DNA of 64,000 nucleotides from Nitrospinaceae bacterium (GTDB lineage Bacteria; Nitrospinota; Nitrospinia; Nitrospinales; Nitrospinaceae). Under the pieces are notes generated by a model, which saw only the letters and a list, made by a program, of their open reading frames with translations, made no database searches and was not told the DNA's origin. The stretch is taken from positions 1-64,000 of the forward strand of contig JAJDBF010000002.1 in assembly GCA_029261535.1 (NCBI GenBank), read 5' to 3'. Of the stretch, positions 49,831 through 58,102 are shown in pieces. The position numbers and the translations under genes were made by a program. The stretch's first letter is position 1. Each line of letters starts with the position of its first letter.

Positions 49831-52758
49831 TCAGTTAAACACCTGAACCAGGTGTTGAAATCGTTTCTTCTCTTTTTTAATTTTTGATTCGTTGCCGAGA
49901 ACGCAAATGCGGCCCTGGTCACGAAGTTGATTGAACCAGTCAGCGAAACCTCTCACATCGTTCAAGGTGACGGAAAATAATTCATCGCGTCGCTTCTGCC
50001 TGATCTCTCTCGACAACCCGGTAAGGTGTTCGGTCTTTGAAATCGCCCCTTTGCGGTCTGGAGTCAAAGGTGGATCAAGGTTTCCGACGGCCCCGATGAC
50101 GATTTTCTCCAATTCCTTGCTGGACAATTCCAGGTGCTCAAGAAAATGGCCGATGCCGTCAAACACGTCAAGGGTCTCGCCAAGATTGGGATCGCGGTAG
50201 GACACGAGCCCAAGATCACCAGTGAACGAATCGAAACTGAGGGAGCAACCGTAGGCCCCGCCTTGAACCCGCACCCGGTCCCACAAATATCCGGTACGCA
50301 AGATGGCTTTGACCGCCTCAAATTTTCCGGTGTATTCAAAACCAAGATCGTATAGATTGATTCCTTTGCCAACATACTGAATCGTGCTGGTGGTCAGGAA
50401 GGCTTCGTCTTCCGGCGGTGCGTCGACATTCCATAACTGATTAGAAGACGTTCCCGCAGGCATAGCATCCGCGAGTTGGTCGGAATGTTTGAGGAGCTTG
50501 CCCAAGTCTTTGCCCTTGGCGGTCAGATTGACCAACAGGTTATCGCGAGTGAATATTTTCCCGGCAACGCCTTCAAACTCATCTGCCACCTCTTCGGGAT
50601 TTTTTTCCGCCCGCTCCAGGAGATTTTTTATGAAATAGTAATAGGTCAAGCCATCGGTGGTTTCATCAAACCGCCCCAAGTTGGACCCGTAAGCCTGAAG
50701 TCGCGACAGCACATACTGATTGCCGTGAGGAATGATGGATGCCTCAAGGTTGGCCCGCGTGCTCCTTAAAATTTCAAGCAGACGCTTGTGGTCGTAAAAA
50801 CTGCGCTCCATCAAAACTTCCTGGAACAGATCAAACAACTCGCCCGACTTTTCCATAAGCGCGGTGCCGGACACATTCAGATATGACGAAACGCCCTGCC
50901 TGTCGGTCAGAGTCGAAAAGGTATAATGCGATCCCGACATGCCACCGGTGTTGATGCCAACCTGTTTGGACAACTCAACATAGTCGCGCTTGCGAGTGCC
51001 CATGCCAAGAAGAAGGCGGCCCATCAAGGGCAGATATTGAATGTGGCTCTGCGGCACGGAACGCGTGTCGAAGCACATCTGGGTGTAGGCAATTTTATTG
51101 GTGAACAGATCGTGAAACAACACCTGTGGCCCGTCTTTTCTTTTAACTTCAAGAGGAAATTCCTGCGACTCGCGATTGCAATCGCCCAATGAAAGAGATG
51201 GCAGAGAATCCAGTGCCTCCGGAGAATCCGGCGCGAGTTGCAATTCCTGCAAGGTCCGGGTTTTTTCGACCAGTTGATCGAGTTCTTCCTCGCCCAATGT
51301 TTTTTTCACTTCGCGCAATTGTTTGCGGAGCTTTGCCGCCTCCTTTTCTTCCAGGCCGGGTTTAGGCGTGAGCACCACGATGCTTTGATGGGTGTTGCCC
51401 AGCAGGTGTTTCTGAATCAGCGATTCAAAATACCCCTCCGACATGCGCTTCTTTATTTTTTTCATCAGGCGATCATACTTGAGATGCATCAGCGGATCCG
51501 CATCGTACAACCACGACCCGAGCGCGTGAATATTGTACACGATGCCTTTTGGGAAACCGCCAAAGTTGGCTTCCCGCAATTTAAAGTCAATCGTGTTGAT
51601 CGAAGATTGCACCACGTCCGGATCGATCCCCTTCTCGGAAAGATCCTTCAACGTGCTAAAGATCAATTCAATGATTTTTGTTTCGTGTTCTTTTTCTGTC
51701 CCTTTCAGACCCACCGCCATCATGGTCTCGGCGCGATTGTCATCGAACCCGCCACCGATCACTTCCGTGCCCAGTTCAGAATCCATGAGGGCCTTGCGCA
51801 AGGGCGATGCCGCTGTGCCCAATAAAATATGGCTGAGAATTTCCATCCCCATGCAATGTTCCTGATTGGTCGATTTGCCAAGCTTCATCCCCACCACAAC
51901 AAACGTCTTCTTTTCCAACGATTCGTCTTTTGAAACCGCGTATTGCACTTCGCGACGTTTGGGTTTGCTGAATTTGCGCTGAAACAAAATGGAGGAGTTG
52001 ACCTTCTGCTTGGAAAATTTACTGAAGTATTGAGCATCGATAAACTTTAAGCATTGATCGATGACGCAGTCGCCATAAATGAACAAGCGACTGTTCGACG
52101 GATGATAATAGCGCGTGTGAAAATCCTTGAACTCCTGATAGGTCAGGTCCGGTATGACTTTCGGGTCGCCACCGGATTCATACCCGTAAGTTGTTTTTGG
52201 AAACAGCGAGTGCGCCAGATAACGGTCGAGAATATTTTCCGGGCTGGAAAAAACACCCTTCATCTCGTTGAACACCACTCCCTTGTATTCGAGGGCCGCA
52301 TCTTTATCGGTCAATTCATAGTGCCAGCCTTCCTGCATAAATGTTTCCTCCGTGATCCTCGGAAAAAACACCGCATCAAGATACACATGCATCAGGTTGA
52401 AAAAATCTTTTTCGTTGCGGCTGGCAACCGGGTACATGGTCTTGTCGGGAAACGTCATCGCGTTGAGAAAAGTCTGCAAACTACCTTTCATCAATTCGAC
52501 AAACGGTTCCTTCACCGGGAATTCCTTGCTACCGCAAAGGACGCTGTGTTCCAGAATGTGGGCGACCCCGCGGTCGTTGGCGGGCGGAGTGCGCAGGGTG
52601 ATGCTGAACACCTTGTTGTCGTCCTCGCAGTCCATGAACATCAACTGCGCTCCGGTTTTTTCATGCTCGAACATCAATGTCTCCGCCTGAGTTTCTTTTA
52701 CACGCTCACGCAGGATCAGGCGAAATCCGTGCAAGCTATCGTTTAATTCCAGTTTCAC
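49831..52758 (-). CDS. M16C-family metallopeptidase (presequence protease-like)
   Basis: A 975-residue insulinase-superfamily peptidase. The inverted zinc motif HILEHSVLCGS (about 67-77) has HxxEH, with the distal Glu in EMKGVFSSPENI region. KEPFVELMKGSLQTFLNAMTFPDKTMYPVAS is typical of the PreP/M16C branch, followed by an M16C-associated middle domain. It degrades peptides inside its two-half clam. No signal peptide is seen, so it is probably cytoplasmic. Single gene; nothing else on its transcript is obvious. Confidence 0.92.
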   Translation of the reverse strand: MKLELNDSLHGFRLILRERVKETQAETLMFEHEKTGAQLMFMDCEDDNKVFSITLRTPPANDRGVAHILEHSVLCGSKEFPVKEPFVELMKGSLQTFLNAMTFPDKTMYPVASRNEKDFFNLMHVYLDAVFFPRITEETFMQEGWHYELTDKDAALEYKGVVFNEMKGVFSSPENILDRYLAHSLFPKTTYGYESGGDPKVIPDLTYQEFKDFHTRYYHPSNSRLFIYGDCVIDQCLKFIDAQYFSKFSKQKVNSSILFQRKFSKPKRREVQYAVSKDESLEKKTFVVVGMKLGKSTNQEHCMGMEILSHILLGTAASPLRKALMDSELGTEVIGGGFDDNRAETMMAVGLKGTEKEHETKIIELIFSTLKDLSEKGIDPDVVQSSINTIDFKLREANFGGFPKGIVYNIHALGSWLYDADPLMHLKYDRLMKKIKKRMSEGYFESLIQKHLLGNTHQSIVVLTPKPGLEEKEAAKLRKQLREVKKTLGEEELDQLVEKTRTLQELQLAPDSPEALDSLPSLSLGDCNRESQEFPLEVKRKDGPQVLFHDLFTNKIAYTQMCFDTRSVPQSHIQYLPLMGRLLLGMGTRKRDYVELSKQVGINTGGMSGSHYTFSTLTDRQGVSSYLNVSGTALMEKSGELFDLFQEVLMERSFYDHKRLLEILRSTRANLEASIIPHGNQYVLSRLQAYGSNLGRFDETTDGLTYYYFIKNLLERAEKNPEEVADEFEGVAGKIFTRDNLLVNLTAKGKDLGKLLKHSDQLADAMPAGTSSNQLWNVDAPPEDEAFLTTSTIQYVGKGINLYDLGFEYTGKFEAVKAILRTGYLWDRVRVQGGAYGCSLSFDSFTGDLGLVSYRDPNLGETLDVFDGIGHFLEHLELSSKELEKIVIGAVGNLDPPLTPDRKGAISKTEHLTGLSREIRQKRRDELFSVTLNDVRGFADWFNQLRDQGRICVLGNESKIKKEKKRFQHLVQVFN

Positions 52759-52901
52759 TTGGAGTCTCGTTTATTAGGATTTTATTTTTTTCAGAGAAGC
52801 ACTTTTCAAGAGGATCAAGGATACCATAGGCAGGATTGGGGAGCCAATATTGTCATGATTTCAGGCCCTGTATGAAGGAAAGGCGGTACAGACTTATCCG
52901 G

Positions 52902-53666
52902 CTATTTCAATTTAAGGCCAATCGGGCAATGATCCGAGCCCATGACCTCGGGCGTGATGAACGCATCCTGCACTTTGCTGACCAGGTCTTCAGTCACGAA
53001 AAAATAATCAATGCGCCAACCGATGTTACGCGCCCGCGCGTCAGCCCGGTAAGTCCACCAGGAATAGTGATCCGGTTCCTCCGGGTGAAGCTTGCGAAAC
53101 GTATCGACGTAGCCATGCTCAACAAATTTATCGACCCAGGCGCGCTCCTCCGGCAGGAAGCCAGAGTTCTTCGCGTTTTGTTTAGGATTTTTAAGATCGA
53201 TGGCCTGATGCGCCGTATTGACATCGCCGCAGATGATCAGTTTTTTACCTTCACTGCGCAAGTCCTCGCAGTGTTGCAAAAACGCATCGTAAAATTCCAT
53301 TTTATATTGAAGCCGCTCCGGGCCACTGGTGCCGTTCGGAAAGTACACATTGAATAAATCAAATTTTGCAAACTCGTGGTGAAGGATTCGACCTTCCGTG
53401 TCGAAGCGTTCGATGCCCATCCCCCGATGCACCGCTTTCGGTTTCTTTTTGCTGAAGGTCGCCACGCCGCTGTAACCCTTGCGCGTCGCCGAGTTCCATT
53501 CCAGATGATAGCCCGCAACATCAAGAACTTCTTGCGGCACCTGATGTTCTTCGGCCTTCACCTCCTGCAGACACACCACATCCGGCGACACCTTCTGCAA
53601 CCAGTCGGCGAAACCTTTTTTAGTTGCGGCACGAATACCATTGACATTCCAACTGTATAAAATCAT
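52902..53666 (-). CDS. xth: Exodeoxyribonuclease III / AP endonuclease
   Basis: A 254-residue Mg-dependent EEP-fold nuclease. Motifs: SWNVNGIRAA (residues 5-14), DVVCLQEVKA (Glu metal ligand), YFPNGTSGPERLQYKM, GDVNTAHQAIDL, PEEPDHYSWWTYR, and the C-terminal GSDHCPIGLKL with the catalytic His. It acts in base-excision repair. It precedes the SnoaL-like gene's stop by 4 bp, so the NTF2-like gene lies upstream in the same transcript. Confidence 0.94.
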   Translation of the reverse strand: MILYSWNVNGIRAATKKGFADWLQKVSPDVVCLQEVKAEEHQVPQEVLDVAGYHLEWNSATRKGYSGVATFSKKKPKAVHRGMGIERFDTEGRILHHEFAKFDLFNVYFPNGTSGPERLQYKMEFYDAFLQHCEDLRSEGKKLIICGDVNTAHQAIDLKNPKQNAKNSGFLPEERAWVDKFVEHGYVDTFRKLHPEEPDHYSWWTYRADARARNIGWRIDYFFVTEDLVSKVQDAFITPEVMGSDHCPIGLKLK

Positions 53667-53670
53667 CGCA

Positions 53671-54069
53671 TCACTCGGATTCTTTAGGGGGGAGGCCGGC
53701 GGCGTGGTGCAGGATTATTTTCCAGCTTCCGTTTTCCTTGCGGAAAACATTGGTGGCTTGCACTGCCGACTGCAAAACACCCTGCTCGTGTATCGAAAAT
53801 AGATTTTCCTGACAATTGACCCAGCCCATCTCGCCCGAAACCATAACCTGGGTATCTGACAACTTGATTTCCATGTGGTCGGTGTTCTCGAAAATCCCGC
53901 CCCAACTGTCAATGATCCTGTCGTGTCCTTTGATGACCGGCCAACCGGGATGAATACAGATCGCCTCGTCGCCATCCAGCCAAAGCTGGTGCATGGCATC
54001 GAGGTTCTGCTTATTGAACGCATCGTAAAAACTCTGATTCGCCTGAAACACATCGACCTTCACGTTCAT
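53671..54069 (-). CDS. SnoaL/NTF2-like (DUF4440-type) protein
   Basis: A 132-residue single-domain protein of the NTF2-like cone fold: FYDAFNKQNLDAMHQLWLDGDEAICIHPGWPVIKGHDRIIDSW, then a beta sheet ending SWKIILHHAAGLPP. Small-ligand binding or enzyme roles occur in this fold. It ends 4 bp before the xth start, so is probably co-transcribed; no functional link is known. Confidence 0.82.
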   Translation of the reverse strand: MNVKVDVFQANQSFYDAFNKQNLDAMHQLWLDGDEAICIHPGWPVIKGHDRIIDSWGGIFENTDHMEIKLSDTQVMVSGEMGWVNCQENLFSIHEQGVLQSAVQATNVFRKENGSWKIILHHAAGLPPKESE

Positions 54070-54111
54070 CCGTACCTCACACAGGTTTTACCGGGTTTCA
54101 TCATACTAATC

Positions 54112-54198
54112 CTTTTTAAAGTAGAGCTGTGCATAACCTCAAAACCAAAAGCAAAGGCGAGATTCTTCACTTCGTTCAGAATGACATGCGGTGGTTTT
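54112..54198. repeat. MITE-like dispersed repeat, copy 8 (inverted)
   Basis: AGAGCTGTGCATAACCTC at one end, AAAAGCAAAGGCGAGATTC, CACTTCGTTCAGAATGACAT, then GCGGTGGTTTT. Reverse orientation relative to copy 4, with one terminal repeat. It fills the 54070-54240 gap. Confidence 0.7.
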
Positions 54199-54240
54199 CG
54201 TCGCCCCTCCGGCAAGGAGTCAGAATGATATAGCCCTATT

Positions 54241-54876
54241 TTATTTTTCAGTTTGCTGTCGCCCGTCCGGCGAGGACCCCATTGTCAATAAAAGTTCTAT
54301 CGCTTTAAATGTCTCTTCGCTTTCCCAGTTTTTGGCACCGTCCACACGTGCCGCGATCACCCCGCGCTTGTCGATAACAAACGTCGAGGGTATCGTCCGT
54401 GTCTGGTATTTACTTTCAACATCCTGATCGTGGTCGATCAACACCGGGAACGATAAATTTTTCTCTTTGACAAAAGCGCGCACAGCTTCATCCTGCCCTT
54501 TATCGAAACTGACGGCGAGCACCGTGAGCCCTTCCGAGCGAAACCTGCGGTATAAATTTTCGATGCTCGGCATCTCCACCCGACACGGGGTGCACCAGGT
54601 GGCCCACAGATTGATGACCACCACCTTCCCGCGAAAATCGGACAGGCGCACCGGTTTGCCTGCAAGATCGCGCAGAGAAAAATCAGGCGCGATGTAGCCT
54701 TCTTCGGCTTTCACTTCGCCTTTGTGCGTATTTTTGGCGATGCCCTCGCGCGTCACCGCATCTTCAAAGAAGTGCTCGGTGAACAGCAGGATGGCGATCA
54801 CAAAAGACAGGGCGAATATCGCCGCGTATTTTTTAATGAGAGTAGAGTCGCTGTTTTTTAAGGCGATCGATTTCAT
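54241..54876 (-). CDS. TlpA/ResA/CcmG-like thiol-disulfide oxidoreductase
   Basis: A 211-residue thioredoxin-fold protein anchored by an N-terminal span (IFALSFVIAILLF). The active site is WATWCTPCRVEM (Cys 95, 98), with APDFSLRDLAGKPVRLSDFRGK before and the cis-Pro in TRTIPSTFVIDKRG. It probably reduces apocytochrome cysteines for heme attachment, the CcmG role. The start lies inside the 3' end of ccmC (44-bp overlap), so it is the last gene of the ccm operon. Confidence 0.9.
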   Translation of the reverse strand: MKSIALKNSDSTLIKKYAAIFALSFVIAILLFTEHFFEDAVTREGIAKNTHKGEVKAEEGYIAPDFSLRDLAGKPVRLSDFRGKVVVINLWATWCTPCRVEMPSIENLYRRFRSEGLTVLAVSFDKGQDEAVRAFVKEKNLSFPVLIDHDQDVESKYQTRTIPSTFVIDKRGVIAARVDGAKNWESEETFKAIELLLTMGSSPDGRQQTEK

Positions 54877-55567
54877 CTTTCATCTTTTCAATGTTGACCC
54901 GCAGGCTGACCAGCAGAAAATAAATCAGCGTAAACGCACCCAGCGAAACCAGCAGTGTGATGCCCATGGAATTGTCGATGCCGGTGCCGATGCCTTCGGA
55001 TGTGATGATTTTTGGCGACGGGTGCTGAGATCCCCACCACAGTACGGAAAAATGGATGAGCGGTATGTCGAGCGCACCGACGATGCCAATGATGGCGGAG
55101 TATTTGGCGCGGGTCGAGCCTTCGCCTGTTTGCAAACGCAACATGAGGTAAGCCGCATAGATCAGCCACAGCACCAGCGTCAGCGTGAGGCGCGGGTCCC
55201 ACGTCCACCAGATGCCCCAGATGGGTTTGGCCCAGATTGGCCCGGTGATGAGAACCAGCGAACAGAACAGCATGCCAACTTCTGCCGAAGCGTGGGCGTA
55301 GATATCCCATTCCCTTTCCCGCCGCCAGAGAAACAGGATGCTACAAATGAACACGATGAAAAACGCGAAAAACGCCACCCACGCACAGGGCACATGAAAA
55401 TACATGATGCGTTGCACGATACCTTCGGTGCGTTCGGTAGGAACAAAAATAAAAACTGCCGCCAGCATGCCGATGCCACCCGCCGCCGTCAGCCAGAGGA
55501 GCAAGCCCGGACCTTCATCACTTTTTTCGGCAATTTCCTGTTCGTCAGTTTCTTCCGCAGAACTCAT
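54833..55567 (-). CDS. ccmC: Heme exporter/handling protein CcmC
   Basis: A 244-residue protein with six spans. The tryptophan-rich motif WGIWWTWDPRLTL (about 117-129) and flanking His residues (YFHVPCAW, IPLIHFSVLWW) bind heme for transfer to CcmE. It overlaps ccmD by ATGA, with tlpA overlapping its 3' end. The C-terminus is a short coiled coil (VNIEKMKDEIDRLKKQ). Confidence 0.95.
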   Translation of the reverse strand: MSSAEETDEQEIAEKSDEGPGLLLWLTAAGGIGMLAAVFIFVPTERTEGIVQRIMYFHVPCAWVAFFAFFIVFICSILFLWRREREWDIYAHASAEVGMLFCSLVLITGPIWAKPIWGIWWTWDPRLTLTLVLWLIYAAYLMLRLQTGEGSTRAKYSAIIGIVGALDIPLIHFSVLWWGSQHPSPKIITSEGIGTGIDNSMGITLLVSLGAFTLIYFLLVSLRVNIEKMKDEIDRLKKQRLYSH

Positions 55568-55713
55568 TTAGAAGATTCCTTGTTCAGGGTTTCTTTAAGA
55601 AGATCGAGGTCCCGCCGGAGATCGCGGTGGCGTTTCATCAGCGTGAACACATAGAACACGATGCCTCCCCAAATCGCGAGGTTGGCCGCGAACAGGAAAC
55701 CTAAATTTTTCAT
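55564..55713 (-). CDS. ccmD: CcmD-like small membrane protein
   Basis: A 49-residue frame starting at ATG 55713, directly after the ccmB stop, with GGAGGAG just upstream. One span (FLFAANLAIWGGIVFYVFTL), then a basic, charged tail (MKRHRDLRRDLDLLKETL). Length, topology and location between ccmB and ccmC match CcmD, which releases holo-CcmE from the ABC transporter. The stop overlaps the ccmC start (ATGA). It was found by direct translation; sequence conservation of CcmD is weak, so context carries the call. Confidence 0.8.
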   Translation of the reverse strand: MKNLGFLFAANLAIWGGIVFYVFTLMKRHRDLRRDLDLLKETLNKESSK

Positions 55714-56394
55714 CTACTCCTCCAGGATATGGTCGATGGTCATGATCGACACCGCCAGAAAAATCACATCAAAACACAGGATCATGCCGACCCAGTTCAT
55801 CATGTCGCCAAGCTCCCCGCCGCCCAGCACATGCGATGTCAACCGCACCGCACCGATGGCAATCGGCACCATCAGGGGATACAACAGTAGCGGCAACATG
55901 ATCTCGCGCGTCTTCAAGTTTGACGACAGCGAGGACAATAACGTCCCCAGAATGCTGAAACCCAACGTTCCGATCAGCAGGACGAACAGTAATGGTCCCA
56001 GATTGGCGAGCAAGTCGATATTGAAGAATACCATGAACACCGGGAGAATGAACGCTTCCATGATGAGGAAAAAAACCAGGTTGCTCAGCATCTTGCCGAA
56101 GTAAATGGCTGAGCGGTCGATGGGTGCCAACAGCAGACCCTGCAGACCGCTGTCTTCTTTTTCCAGGGTGAACGAACGGTTGAGGCCAAGCGTGCCGGCG
56201 AAAATCACCGCCACCCATAATACGCCGGGCCCGACTTCATTGCTGTTGACCAGGCTGAGGTCCACCGAGAAAATAAAAATCAGAATGACCAGCACCGCAA
56301 AGACAAACATCGAGCTGAACAACTCGCGCGTTTTGTATTCTGTCAGAAAATCTTTCCACAGGATGGCTTTGATCTGCCCGAGGTAGCTGTTCAT
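55714..56394 (-). CDS. ccmB: Heme exporter permease CcmB
   Basis: A 226-residue protein with six spans. Typical CcmB segments are IKAILWKDFLTEYKTRELFSSMFVFAVLV and LGLNRSFTLEKEDSGLQGLLLAPIDRSAIYFGKMLSNL. It forms the CcmABCD complex. It overlaps ccmA by four bases. Confidence 0.95.
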   Translation of the reverse strand: MNSYLGQIKAILWKDFLTEYKTRELFSSMFVFAVLVILIFIFSVDLSLVNSNEVGPGVLWVAVIFAGTLGLNRSFTLEKEDSGLQGLLLAPIDRSAIYFGKMLSNLVFFLIMEAFILPVFMVFFNIDLLANLGPLLFVLLIGTLGFSILGTLLSSLSSNLKTREIMLPLLLYPLMVPIAIGAVRLTSHVLGGGELGDMMNWVGMILCFDVIFLAVSIMTIDHILEE

Positions 56395-57131
56395 TTTACC
56401 TGCTCCACCGTGTCGATGTAGAGTTGCTCGAACGTGGCCGGATCAATTTTTTCCCGCGTTAGATGGAGTGCGAATCTTCCTTTGACCTGCACGGCTACGC
56501 GATCACACATTTCGAGACCCCGACCGAAATCGTGAGTGGTCATCAGTACGGTGCGTTTTTCAGTTTTTAATTTTTTAAGTTGGCTTTCGAGTAACAGCGA
56601 CGCGTGTTGGTCCAGCCCGGTATAGGGCTCGTCGAGAAATAAAATCGAAGGGTTGTGAATCATGGCACGGGCGATGGAGACACGCTGAATCATGCCGCGC
56701 GAAAAGGTGCCCACTTTGTCATGCCGACGCAGGGACAACTCCACACCTTCAAGAGCCCTTAGGGCCAGTTCTTCGGGCTGATCGAGCCCATACAGGCGTG
56801 CATAAAAAACAAGGTTTTCCTGCGCTGTTAAATCTGCATACAAAAATGAGGCGTGGGAAATAACACCGATCTGCCGCCGCATACGCGGGTCGCTGTCGGT
56901 CACATCGTAACCCGCCACACGGGCGGAACCTGCTGTCGGTTGGGCGAGCGAGGCAAGGATGCTGAGCAGGGTTGTCTTGCCAGCACCATTAGGCCCGAAG
57001 ATGGTCAGAAATTCACCGGTGCGCATTTCAAAGTCGATTCCCCGGAGTGCTTCGATCAGACCAAACTGTTTGACCAGGCCTTTGGTTTCGATGGCGAATT
57101 CAGTTGCGGGTGGTGAGTCAGCTTGAGCCAT
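56391..57131 (-). CDS. ccmA: Heme exporter ATPase CcmA
   Basis: A 246-residue ABC ATPase. Walker A FGPNGAGKTTLLS (about 45-57), signature FSRGMIQRVSIARAM (Ser-Arg-Gly variant of the LSGGQ motif), Walker B ILFLDEPYTGLDQHA. It powers release of holo-CcmE. It is coupled to ccmB (ATGA), and follows the ccmI-like gene by 30 bp. Confidence 0.93.
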   Translation of the reverse strand: MAQADSPPATEFAIETKGLVKQFGLIEALRGIDFEMRTGEFLTIFGPNGAGKTTLLSILASLAQPTAGSARVAGYDVTDSDPRMRRQIGVISHASFLYADLTAQENLVFYARLYGLDQPEELALRALEGVELSLRRHDKVGTFSRGMIQRVSIARAMIHNPSILFLDEPYTGLDQHASLLLESQLKKLKTEKRTVLMTTHDFGRGLEMCDRVAVQVKGRFALHLTREKIDPATFEQLYIDTVEQVK

Positions 57132-57161
57132 GGCAGGTCCAATTAGAGGATGCGGGATGAA

Positions 57162-57500
57162 TCAGGCAATATCGACGGAGCGGGAGGCAGGTTTTTTATT
57201 TTTCAAAACTTTTTCGAGCTCATCGATCCGCGCCATCAATTGCAAGACCTCGTCCTCCAGTTTATGGCGAATGATGTCATGGTCCTCGGGAGATATTTTA
57301 TCGATTTTAAAATCCAGCTCCGCCTCCTTGATGGCCAGCAAAACTTCTTCCTTGCGTACCAGGAGGTGCTTGTACTCTTCCGTTTCCGTATCCAGCGGCG
57401 CGAATAACCGGCGCGGGGGGAATTTCGAAAAGAGAGGAATCCCTATCAGGATCAGGACCCCTGCAATCAAAATGAATTCAAGAATTTTAATACCGGCCAT
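57162..57500 (-). CDS. CcmI-like short membrane coiled-coil protein
   Basis: A 112-residue protein with one N-terminal span (ILEFILIAGVLILIGIPLF) and a charged coiled coil (YKHLLVRKEEVLLAIKEAELDFKIDKISPEDHDIIRHKLEDEVLQL). The pattern (span, then L-x-E-L-D-x-x-x-G-x-I-s-x-e-d) resembles the CcmI N-terminal domain, which works with CcmF-CcmH; the C-terminal TPR domain of CcmI is absent. It lies 4 bp after ccmH and before ccmA, which supports a heme-ligation role. Confidence 0.65.
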   Translation of the reverse strand: MAGIKILEFILIAGVLILIGIPLFSKFPPRRLFAPLDTETEEYKHLLVRKEEVLLAIKEAELDFKIDKISPEDHDIIRHKLEDEVLQLMARIDELEKVLKNKKPASRSVDIA

Positions 57501-57504
57501 GCAG

Positions 57505-57996
57505 TCAGTCTTCTAAATTGTCGAGCTCGCGTTTCACACGGCTTGAAAAATCTGAGGAGGGTTTGTTGTTCTCGGTGGATTCCGAAGAAGACGATTCCGC
57601 ACTATCGCCAGTGGAGATGGCATCGGGCTTGATCCACTTGCGCATCACAGAACGTACCCCGACCCCACCGATTACCAAGGCTAAAAAAGGCGTCACCCAA
57701 GCGGACAGATTAAATCCGGATTTGGTGGGAGCTGACAAAATCGTCTCGCCGTATTGGTTAACATAAACCTGAACAACCTGCTTGACAGTAAGGCCGGAGT
57801 CTAGCTGGGCCTTGAGTTCCTTGCGCATTTTTTTGGAATGGTCGCAGGTGCAGTTGATGAGCACCTTGCCGCAATTGTCTTTGCAATCGCACATCAACTC
57901 ATTTTCAAGATTGGCCATTTGCGTTGCCGCCATCGCCGGAGGGGCGACCACAGCAAGTAGCAAAGCCATCAAACAAATCTGGATGAAATTTTTCAT
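57505..57996 (-). CDS. ccmH: Cytochrome c maturation protein CcmH
   Basis: A 163-residue protein. ATG 57996 (AGAGG seven bases upstream) gives a signal peptide ending AMA-A (23). The redox part has ELMCDCKDNCGKVLINCTC (Cys 36, 38, 42, 49, 51), a cysteine-rich variant of the usual LRCxxC site, then a helical region and a span (AWVTPFLALVIGGVGVRSVM), and a Ser/Glu-rich tail. It presents apocytochrome to CcmF. The longer frame to 58137 overlaps ccmF and is not used. Confidence 0.88.
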   Translation of the reverse strand: MKNFIQICLMALLLAVVAPPAMAATQMANLENELMCDCKDNCGKVLINCTCDHSKKMRKELKAQLDSGLTVKQVVQVYVNQYGETILSAPTKSGFNLSAWVTPFLALVIGGVGVRSVMRKWIKPDAISTGDSAESSSSESTENNKPSSDFSSRVKRELDNLED

Positions 57997-58102
57997 CAGA
58001 GAACCTCTAAAAACCGCAGTTGGCCGGGAGCTTCCACTCGCTTGATAAGTGGAGCGACCTGCCTTCAGGAAAACTTCCAAATCGTTTAAGGCCATCGTTA
58101 AC

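Noticed and set aside
51238-51825. Open frame of 195 codons on the plus strand
   Set aside because: Antisense to the M16C peptidase gene; composition follows from the other strand.
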